NCBI GenBank assembly: GCA_031259795.1
Contig: JAIRLA010000185.1
Coordinates: 1 to 11,015 of the forward strand
Direction: 5' to 3'
DNA: 11,015 bases
Source of the DNA: Azoarcus sp.
GTDB lineage: Bacteria; Pseudomonadota; Gammaproteobacteria; Burkholderiales; Rhodocyclaceae
Shown: one piece after another, positions 1-4,029 of the stretch
Layout: each line of letters opens with the position of its first letter
Numbering within the stretch: the first letter of the stretch is position 1
The notes under the pieces: generated by a model
Seen by the model: the letters and a program-made list of their open reading frames with translations, nothing else
The model's database searches: none
Told to the model about the DNA's origin: nothing
Program-made: the position numbers and the translations under genes

Positions 1-1
1 C

Positions 2-109
2 TTGGCCATGCTCGAAACGCTCGAACACTATTCCCCGGCACAACTCAGGGGCTTCGCCAATTCCGTCCTGCATGATCCGCAGAACAGCTGGGGGGTTGGG
101 GATGTGTAG
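2..109 (+). CDS. 3' end of an unidentified protein (partial)
   Basis: The frame is open from the left edge to TAG at 107-109 and gives 35 residues, beginning LAMLETLEHYSPAQLRGFAN. It contains no motif I recognise, so no function is offered. The gene would converge on fur. Its last residues and stop codon lie inside a sequence that recurs at 495-524, so the natural C-terminus may have been altered by repeat insertion. A chance open frame at the window edge is also possible, because only 36 codons are visible. Confidence 0.3.
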   Translation: MAMLETLEHYSPAQLRGFANSVLHDPQNSWGVGDV

Positions 110-119
110 ATACCTATGA
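85..119 (+). repeat. Short dispersed repeat, GTGTAGATAC type, copy 1
   Basis: This stretch contains CAGCT, then TTGGGGA, then GTGTAGATACCTATG. It aligns with 495-524, which has CAGCT, TTGCGGA and GTGTAGATACATATG. It directly precedes a GGGGGAGGGG / TCCATCGGAAGAA box, so it seems to be one module of the compound repeat that fills the gap. Its function is unknown. Confidence 0.5.
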
Positions 120-166
120 CTTGCGGGGGAGGGGAATCCATCGGAAGAATTAAGCCGCTTGCCGTT

Positions 167-376
167 CCCTCCCCCGCTTGCGGGGGAGGGTGCCCCGTCA
201 GGGGCGGGAGAGGGTTTCCTTCCATGCGGAGCGTAGCGACGCTGTTTTTTTGCGGCGGGATGTAGACAGGCGTCTTGTTTCTTCATCCCCCTTTTTAATC
301 AGTGACGCTTCGCGCCGTTTGGTACGAAGCCCTCTCCCGCCCTTCGGGCACCCTCCCCCGCAAGCGGGGGAGGGGA
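167..376. repeat. Long imperfect inverted repeat with nested hairpins (REPIN/MITE-like)
   Basis: The left arm (about 167-251) and the right arm read in reverse (376 down to about 303) carry the same elements in the same order. First is a perfect 11-bp palindrome, CCCTCCCCCGC/GCGGGGGAGGG, at 167-190 and 351-374. Next is a small stem (GCCCC-GTCA-GGGGC, or GCCC-TTC-GGGC), then CGGGAGAGGG. Last is a module of TTC, CCA or CAA, CGG and GCG...CGCTG type. The two arms could fold into one large hairpin around an AT-richer centre near 272. The paired small stems differ in sequence but keep their pairing. No transposase lies in the window and no target-site duplication is evident. It resembles REP doublets or small non-autonomous elements, but the family is not identified. 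Confidence 0.7.
230..251 (+). terminator. Terminator-like hairpin with T7 tract
   Basis: The stem AGCGT, loop AGCG and stem ACGCT (230-243) are followed by G and seven T (245-251). It is placed correctly to end transcription from the unidentified gene to its left. The same stem is also the end module of the repeat family, so it may be structural and may act as a terminator only incidentally. The stem is only 5 bp. Confidence 0.4.
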
Positions 377-489
377 GTCCATCGGAAGAATGCGCCATTG
401 CGAAAGCCTCCCCCACCTCGTCATTGCGAGGAGCGAATCGACGCGGCAATCCAGTTCGTATCAAACGGCGCGAGAGCGCCGCTGTTTTT
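372..489 (+). repeat. Compound repeat: TCCATCGGAAGAA box plus ATTGC hairpin module
   Basis: The box at 372-391 (GGGGAGTCCATCGGAAGAAT) recurs at 131-150 and 9794-9813. The hairpin module at 420-489 starts GTCATTGCGAGG, pairs ATTGC with GCAAT around a variable inner stem, continues CCAGTTCGT, and ends with CGGCGC-GAGA-GCGCCG and CTGTTTTT. Related modules lie at 3083-3152 (minus) and 9813-9880 (plus). When translated by chance, such repeats give the familiar HCEER-DAAIQ artefact seen in many bacterial databases; here it reads RHCEERIDAAIQ. Confidence 0.75.
466..489 (+). terminator. Terminator-like end of the hairpin module
   Basis: A perfect 6-bp stem CGGCGC/GCGCCG with GAGA loop is followed by CTG and five T. 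It has the form of a plus-strand intrinsic terminator. It is also a repeat component, so transcription termination is an inference from shape only. Confidence 0.35.
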
Positions 490-494
490 ATCGC

Positions 495-524
495 CAGCTA
501 TTGCGGAGCGTGTAGATACATATG
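495..524 (+). repeat. Short dispersed repeat, GTGTAGATAC type, copy 2
   Basis: This is the second copy of the 85-119 module. It lacks about four G residues between CAGCT and TTGCGGA and is otherwise closely similar. It sits immediately after the ATTGC hairpin module. Confidence 0.45.
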
Positions 525-543
525 CTCTTCCGGCGCAGGAAAC

Positions 544-567
544 ACGCGCCGAAGACCGCACGGCGCG
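544..567 (-). terminator. Candidate fur terminator
   Basis: Reading on the minus strand downstream of the fur stop, a 7-bp stem CGCGCCG/CGGCGCG (567-561 with 551-545, 9-nt loop) is followed by TGTTTCC. The stem is strong but the U tract is short and mixed, so this is only a candidate. A self-complementary GC run at 561-574 offers an alternative fold. Confidence 0.3.
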
Positions 568-597
568 CGCGCCGCCCCATCCCCGCCGCCGCGCGGG

Positions 598-1065
598 TCA
601 GTCCTGGGTGGAATGCGCGTGCTTGCCGACGCCGCCGGCCTGGCGGTGCGGGCAGTCTTCCCGCAGACAGTCGGCATAGAGATAAAGCGCGTGCGCCTTG
701 ATGACGAAACCGCGCCCCTTGGCGATGAGCTTCTGGCGGCGCTCGATCTCGGCATCGAAGAATTCCTCGACCCGCCCGCATTGCAGGCACACCAGATGAT
801 CGTGATGCTCGCCCTTGTTGAGTTCGAATATCGCCTTGCCCGTCTCGAAATAGTGGCGTTCGAGCAAGCCGGCCTGCTCGAACTGGGTCAACACGCGATA
901 AACGGTCGCCAGTCCGATGTCCATATCGTCTTCCATCAACTGGCGGTAAACATCCTCGGCGGTCAAGTGCTGCTGCTCGGTGTTCTGGAACAGTTCGAGA
1001 ATCTTGAGCCGGGGGTGGGTGGCCTTGAGGCCGATGTTCTTGAGGTTGCGGGAATTATCTACCAT
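598..1065 (-). CDS. fur: Ferric uptake regulator Fur
   Basis: A 155-residue cytoplasmic metal-responsive DNA-binding repressor. With Fe2+ bound, Fur dimers normally silence iron-uptake genes. The N-terminal winged helix (about 1-83) includes the Fur-typical run [15 protein letters not shown] (12-26) and the recognition-helix segment [19 protein letters not shown] (50-68). The dimerisation and metal domain follows: H87-H88-D89-H90, C93-x2-C96, E100-E101, H125, and a second pair C133-x4-C138. It therefore resembles the Zn-structured enterobacterial-type Fur. Length matches the family at about 150. It ends with a His-containing tail (HAHSTQD). It is divergent from bamE across 130 bp, a common arrangement in betaproteobacteria. 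I see no clear Fur box in front of it, so autoregulation is not supported here. Other family members (Zur, PerR) are less likely given the overall match. Confidence 0.95.
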   Translation of the reverse strand: MVDNSRNLKNIGLKATHPRLKILELFQNTEQQHLTAEDVYRQLMEDDMDIGLATVYRVLTQFEQAGLLERHYFETGKAIFELNKGEHHDHLVCLQCGRVEEFFDAEIERRQKLIAKGRGFVIKAHALYLYADCLREDCPHRQAGGVGKHAHSTQD

Positions 1066-1106
1066 GGGTCGCTTCGGTGGTCTGCCTGGATAGGCGATGG
1101 CTGCTC

Positions 1107-1147
1107 TTGCATGCTATGTTATATTTTCTGCCCTCCACTGGAAACCG
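1107..1147. promoter_or_regulatory. AT-rich core of the fur/bamE divergent spacer
   Basis: The 130-bp spacer (1066-1195) contains one AT-rich island around 1115-1127. On the minus strand it reads TATAAC (1123-1118), with TTTCCA about 15 bp upstream (1144-1139). This could be a weak promoter for fur. No well-spaced -35/-10 pair is evident for bamE. Confidence 0.22.
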
Positions 1148-1195
1148 CGCGCGCGCAAAAAGGTGGAATTTATTAAGGACGAAGGGCTTCCTCCC

Positions 1196-1597
1196 ATGCG
1201 CTTCACGCTCTTTCCGGTCACTCTTTTCCTGGTCGCGGGCCTTGCCGCCTGCTCGTTCGGCACGCTCGTCGGACATATCGACCCTTACCGGATCGATATA
1301 CGCCAGGGCAATCACGTAGACAAGGTCATGCTGGCGCGGCTCCAGCCCGGCATGACGCGCGAACAAGTGCGTTTCGTGCTCGGCTCGCCGCTGGTGGCGG
1401 ATGTATTCCGCACCGACCGCTGGGACTACGTTTACCGCTTCAAGCCCGGCAAGGGCGAAGCGCGCCAGTACGTCATCTCGATTTTCTTCAGCGAAGACCG
1501 GCTCGACCACATCGAGGGCGAATTGCCCGACGACGGCGAGGCCGAGGAAGAGGCGCGCTCCCGGGTGATCGAAGTGCCGGCGCGCATCAAGAACTGA
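1196..1597 (+). CDS. bamE: Outer membrane protein assembly factor BamE (SmpA/OmlA family lipoprotein)
   Basis: A 133-residue lipoprotein of the BAM complex, which inserts beta-barrel proteins into the outer membrane. The start at 1196 is chosen because it gives a clean type II signal peptide: MRFTLFPVTLFLVAGLAAC with lipobox L16-A17-A18-C19. An in-frame ATG at 1097 would bury this signal. S20 follows the lipidated cysteine, consistent with outer-membrane sorting. The SmpA/OmlA fold is recognisable from PYRIDIRQGN (30-39), LQPGMTREQVRFVLGSP (49-65) and D69...F71-R72...RWDYVYRF (75-82). After the folded domain comes an acidic stretch (DDGEAEEEAR) before the end. dapB begins 81 bp downstream on the same strand. 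Confidence 0.93.
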   Translation: MRFTLFPVTLFLVAGLAACSFGTLVGHIDPYRIDIRQGNHVDKVMLARLQPGMTREQVRFVLGSPLVADVFRTDRWDYVYRFKPGKGEARQYVISIFFSEDRLDHIEGELPDDGEAEEEARSRVIEVPARIKN

Positions 1598-1611
1598 CCT
1601 CCCCGCCCGCC

Positions 1612-1651
1612 CGCCGCTTTTTCGCGGCGCGCGCCCCTTCCCCGCTTTTTT
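1612..1651 (+). terminator. Weak hairpin between bamE and dapB
   Basis: The stem CGCCGC (1612-1617), loop TTTTTC and stem GCGGCG (1624-1629) form a 6-bp hairpin. A T6 run occurs only about 16 bases later (near 1646-1651). The spacing is poor for an intrinsic terminator, so it could be an attenuating structure or chance in GC-rich DNA. Confidence 0.2.
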
Positions 1652-1678
1652 CCCGATTCTTGCCGAGGACAACCTTTC

Positions 1679-2485
1679 ATGACCACGATCCGGGTAGCGA
1701 TTGCCGGCGCAGCGGGCCGCATGGGCCGGATGCTGATCGAAGCCGCCTTCAAGGACGAAAACATCACCCTGGCGGCGGCCTTCGACCGTCCGGACGCCCC
1801 TTCCGCCGGACGCGACGCCGGAGAATTCGCCGGGCTTGCCAGCGGCGTCGCCATCGGCGGCGACGCGGGCGAAGCCATCGCCGCCGCCGACTGCCTGATC
1901 GACTTCACCCGCCCCGAAGGCACGCTCGCCCACCTCGCCCACGCCGCGCGCCTGGGCAAATCCGTGGTGATCGGCACCACCGGGTTCGACGCCGCGGGCA
2001 AGGAGGCGATCGCCGAAGCCGCCCGCCGCATCCCCATCGTCTTCGCCCCCAACATGGCGGTGGGCGTGAACGCCATGTTCCGCCTGCTCGACATGGCGGC
2101 GAAAATCCTCGCCGACGGCTACGATGTCGAAATCATCGAGACGCACCATCGCTTCAAGGTCGACGCGCCGTCCGGCACCGCGCTGCGCATGGGCGAAATC
2201 ATCGCGCGGGCGCTCGGACGCGAGCTTGCCGAATGCGCGATCCACGGGCGCGAGGGCCTCACCGGCGAACGCCGGGCCGGAACCATCGGCTTTTCCGCCA
2301 TTCGCGGCGGCGACGTGGTGGGCGAGCACACCGCGCTGTTCGCCGGCATCGGCGAGCGCATCGAAATCACCCACAAATCCGGCGGCCGCATGCCCTACGC
2401 GCTGGGCGCGCTCAGGGCCGCGCGCTTTCTCGCCGGGCGCGCGCCGGGGCTGTTCGACATGCAGGACGTGCTGGGCCTGCGCTGA
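1679..2485 (+). CDS. dapB: 4-hydroxy-tetrahydrodipicolinate reductase DapB
   Basis: A 268-residue cytoplasmic enzyme that reduces (4-)hydroxy-tetrahydrodipicolinate to tetrahydrodipicolinate with NAD(P)H, in the diaminopimelate/lysine pathway. The N-terminal Rossmann motif is [13 protein letters not shown], with G10-x2-G13-R14-M15-G16. The central GTTGF and the APNMAVGVN segment are typical. The catalytic signature E154[14 protein letters not shown]168 contains H156, H157 and K160, equivalent to the catalytic His pair and Lys of E. coli DapB. The C-terminus returns to the nucleotide domain ([25 protein letters not shown]). Length is close to the usual 265-275. GAGGA at 1665-1669 sits 9 bases before the ATG. 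In many betaproteobacteria carA follows dapB; here a non-coding repeat region follows instead. Confidence 0.97.
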   Translation: MTTIRVAIAGAAGRMGRMLIEAAFKDENITLAAAFDRPDAPSAGRDAGEFAGLASGVAIGGDAGEAIAAADCLIDFTRPEGTLAHLAHAARLGKSVVIGTTGFDAAGKEAIAEAARRIPIVFAPNMAVGVNAMFRLLDMAAKILADGYDVEIIETHHRFKVDAPSGTALRMGEIIARALGRELAECAIHGREGLTGERRAGTIGFSAIRGGDVVGEHTALFAGIGERIEITHKSGGRMPYALGALRAARFLAGRAPGLFDMQDVLGLR

Positions 2486-2632
2486 AAAGCGCCTCGCCAC
2501 GGACAGGCGCGCGGCGGCGGGGAGGGCGGCGCGGCGCGCCGTTGCGCCCGCGCCATCGCGCGCGCGGCGCCTCCGACCGCGCCCGGAATGGACGGCGGAA
2601 GACAAGCGGGTGATGTTATCGTCCAAAAAAGA
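2486..2632. other. Very GC-rich spacer after dapB
   Basis: No gene is supported. A 6-bp inverted repeat GCGCCT/AGGCGC (2489-2494 and 2505-2510, 10-nt loop) follows the dapB stop but has no T tract, so it is at best a weak or Rho-assisted end. The rest is low-complexity GCG/CGG sequence. Confidence 0.5.
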
Positions 2633-2661
2633 TTGCCTGGCGGAACGCGATTATATATACT
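2633..2661 (+). promoter_or_regulatory. Near-consensus sigma-70-type promoter facing the minisatellite
   Basis: TTGCCT at 2633-2638 and TATACT at 2656-2661 are separated by exactly 17 bp. The -35 hexamer matches consensus at 4 of 6 positions and the -10 at 5 of 6. An AT-rich step (TTATATATAC) stands out sharply from the GC-rich surroundings. The expected start site, about 2668, lies roughly a dozen bases before the ATG of the repeat ORF at 2681. The prediction is from spacing and sequence only. Confidence 0.5.
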
Positions 2662-2680
2662 CGCCTGCAATTCATACTGA

Positions 2681-2998
2681 ATGGAGCGCCCTCCCCTCTC
2701 CATGCCGCGCGACACGGACAGGAACGTTGGCGATATGACCATGAACATTGGCGGTACGATCAGGAACATCGGCGGCGCGTCCGGAAACGTTGGCGATGCG
2801 CCCGAAAACGCTGGCGATATGCTCAAGAACGTTGGCGGTGCGCTCAGGAACGTTGGCGATACGCTCCAGAACGTTGGCGATATGCTCAGGAACGTTGGCG
2901 ATATGCTCAAGAACGTTGGCGGTACGCTCGAAAACGTTGGCGATATGGACAGGAACGTTGGCGGTGCGCCCCGCATCGCGGGGGATGTTTCCCGGTAA
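2681..2998 (+). CDS. Putative heptapeptide-repeat protein (may not be a real gene)
   Basis: This open frame of 105 residues is made almost wholly of a heptapeptide with consensus [MTA]-L-[KRQE]-N-V-G-[DG], about 13 times from residue 12 onward. It has no signal peptide, membrane segment or known domain. In its favour, a well-spaced promoter lies just upstream and the frame runs uninterrupted to TAA after the last unit. Against it, there is no good Shine-Dalgarno at the ATG, three other frames across the repeats are also open, and third codon positions are more conserved than first and second. The alternative is an untranslated minisatellite. The alternative start at 2702 has GGAG about 14 bases upstream. 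Confidence 0.3.
   Translation: MERPPLSMPRDTDRNVGDMTMNIGGTIRNIGGASGNVGDAPENAGDMLKNVGGALRNVGDTLQNVGDMLRNVGDMLKNVGGTLENVGDMDRNVGGAPRIAGDVSR
2714..2986 (+). repeat. 21-bp tandem repeat (minisatellite), 12 units plus one degenerate
   Basis: Twelve contiguous 21-bp units (2714-2965) with no length change are followed by a decayed thirteenth (2966-2986). The consensus is about ATGCTCAGGAACGTTGGCGAT with the last triplet GAT or GGT. AAC (triplet 4) and GGC (triplet 6) are invariant in all twelve, while triplets 1, 2, 3 and 7 vary, mostly by transitions. The units at 2819-2839 and 2903-2923 differ only in places or not at all, and outer units are more diverged, as expected from unequal exchange or slippage in the middle. 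The array lies between the convergent genes dapB and the cytochrome b gene. Confidence 0.92.
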
Positions 2999-3082
2999 AT
3001 CAAGGAGTTGTTCAATAACGAACGCGTTGGTGCGCAAGGAGGCGGAAATGGGCATCGACACCCTCCGAAATAGCTGATGCTG

Positions 3083-3152
3083 AGAACAGCGTCGATACGC
3101 GCCGGATGGAACGAACTGGATATTGCCACGTCGATGCGCTCCTCGCAATGAC
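3083..3152 (-). repeat. ATTGC hairpin module, inverted copy
   Basis: Read on the minus strand this starts GTCATTGCGAGGAGCG, contains GGCAAT, then ATCCAGTTCGTTCCATCC, and ends in GCGT-ATCG-ACGC followed by TGTTCTC. It matches the modules at 420-489 and 9813-9880 but has a 2-base insertion after GGCAAT and a different terminal stem that still pairs. Confidence 0.7.
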
Positions 3153-3198
3153 GACGCTTTGTTTTTCTTACACGATATGACTATCTCTCAATTACAAC

Positions 3199-3234
3199 CG
3201 CTTGCCGTCGCCTCCCCCGCAAGCGGGGAGGCGA
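3199..3234. repeat. GC palindrome with two mutually exclusive stems
   Basis: Stem A pairs CGCCTCCCC-type bases (3208-3220) with GCGGGGAGGCGA (3223-3234), with one bulged C. Stem B pairs CCGCTTGC (3199-3206) with GCAAGCGG (3219-3226), a perfect 8 bp. They overlap, so only one can form. The element lies 27 bases beyond the stop of the cytochrome b gene and aligns with 155-190, including the shared CCGCTTGCCGT flank. Confidence 0.6.
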
Positions 3235-3261
3235 CAGTCGTCGTTTGATCGCGGCGCCGCG

Positions 3262-3960
3262 TCACCATGCCGGCGCGGCCTGTGGCGGGGGCGGGGGCGG
3301 ATTGAGGCCGCCGTTTGCCGCCCATACCGCGGCGGCGGCGATGGCGACGGCGACGATGAATGGCAGCCAGCCGCCGCCGCGCGCCGCAACGGCATTGGCA
3401 TCGCTGTCATCGACGACTTTCACGCCGGTAATCATCGGCAACAGCAGGTAGTCCTTCTTGACCACGGCGTAGAAGATGATCGAGGCCACGTGCAGGCTCG
3501 CCAGCGCCGCGAGCAACCAGGCATTCTGCTTGTGCAGCCCGGTCAACCAGTCGCTCGTCTCTTGGCTGACGAGGCTCTTGAGCGGACCGGTGAAGGCGAT
3601 GTTGTCGTCCGAGATCAAACCGCTTCCCACCTGGAAGAGCAGCAGCGCGAGCAGGCCGAGCACCGAGAACGCGCCGAGCGGGTTGTGTCCAAGTCCGTGC
3701 CATTGCCCGCGCAGGTAAGCAAGGATTCTCGCCGGTCCCGGAACGAACTGGGCGAAGCGGGCGTAGGTCGAGCCGATCACGCCCCACACGAGACGGAAAG
3801 CGAGCAGGCCGGCGATGGCCAGGCCCAGGTCGCCGTGCCATTCGATCAGGTTGCCTCCAATGAAGCCGGTCACGAATGTCGCGGCGACGAGCGCCACCAG
3901 AAGCCAGTGGAACAGGCGAGTCGGCAGATCCCAGACTTTTACGCGCCGTGTCTTGTCCAT
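3262..3960 (-). CDS. Cytochrome b561-family integral membrane protein
   Basis: A 232-residue inner-membrane di-haem b-type cytochrome of the bacterial cytochrome b561 / Ni-Fe hydrogenase b-subunit family. It is expected to pass electrons between quinone and a partner cytochrome or dehydrogenase. It opens with VKVWDLPTRLFHW (H18), and the likely haem-ligand histidines are H18, H42, H143 and H157 within or next to membrane helices. Hydrophobic segments lie near 17-36, 45-63, 97-116, 147-167 and 198-215. The run DYLLLPMITG (170-179) is typical of the family. The C-terminus is unusual, ending in six consecutive prolines (221-226) and QAAPAW. AGAGGAG (3974-3968) precedes the ATG by 7 bases, which supports this start. 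It begins 69 bp after the uvrA stop on the same strand. The physiological partner is not in the window. Confidence 0.88.
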   Translation of the reverse strand: MDKTRRVKVWDLPTRLFHWLLVALVAATFVTGFIGGNLIEWHGDLGLAIAGLLAFRLVWGVIGSTYARFAQFVPGPARILAYLRGQWHGLGHNPLGAFSVLGLLALLLFQVGSGLISDDNIAFTGPLKSLVSQETSDWLTGLHKQNAWLLAALASLHVASIIFYAVVKKDYLLLPMITGVKVVDDSDANAVAARGGGWLPFIVAVAIAAAAVWAANGGLNPPPPPPQAAPAW

Positions 3961-4029
3961 GATGTTTCTCCTCTATCGTTTTTGGATCACATATTGTATT
4001 GCGCCGCCGGGCTGCGGGAGCACATTCCG

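Larger units (their letters stand above)
110..597. other. Repeat-filled intergenic region between convergent genes
   Basis: These 488 bases lie between the unknown gene tail and the stop of fur. I see no convincing gene. The open frames here (for example plus 178-1176 and minus 198-464) translate to the arginine/proline-rich residues typical of palindromic repeats and have no ribosome-site support. The region is a mosaic: two TCCATCGGAAGAA boxes (131-150 and 372-391), a long imperfect inverted repeat (167-376), an ATTGC...GCAAT hairpin module (420-489), two GTGTAGATAC boxes and several terminator-like stems. Confidence 0.75.
2999..3261. other. Intergenic sequence after the minisatellite
   Basis: These 263 bases hold no convincing protein gene. 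They hold an inverted copy of the ATTGC hairpin module (3083-3152), a GC-palindrome with alternative folds (3199-3234), and a 9-codon reading frame (3048-3077, MGIDTLRNS) preceded by AAGGAGG at 3036-3042 with 5-base spacing. The stretch 3158-3198 is AT-rich with no clear signal. Confidence 0.6.

Noticed and set aside
167..490. CRISPR array
   Set aside because: The repeats are palindromic modules in mixed orientation without regular spacers or cas genes.
178..1176. Plus-strand frame of 332 codons covering the repeats and the reverse of fur
   Set aside because: It spans repeat palindromes and then mirrors fur, with no ribosome site or recognisable domain.
1055..2626. Minus-strand frame of 523 codons opposite bamE and dapB
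   Set aside because: Both plus-strand genes show full family motifs; this is their shadow.
2714..2986. CRISPR-like or iteron array of a plasmid origin
   Set aside because: The units abut with no spacers and no rep gene is present; the neighbours are chromosomal housekeeping genes.
2395..3148. Minus-strand repeat frames (PTFLSIS and ANVxEHI heptads)
   Set aside because: They run on into the antisense of dapB or into repeat modules and have no promoter or ribosome site on that strand. They are kept only as part of the observation that four frames are open.
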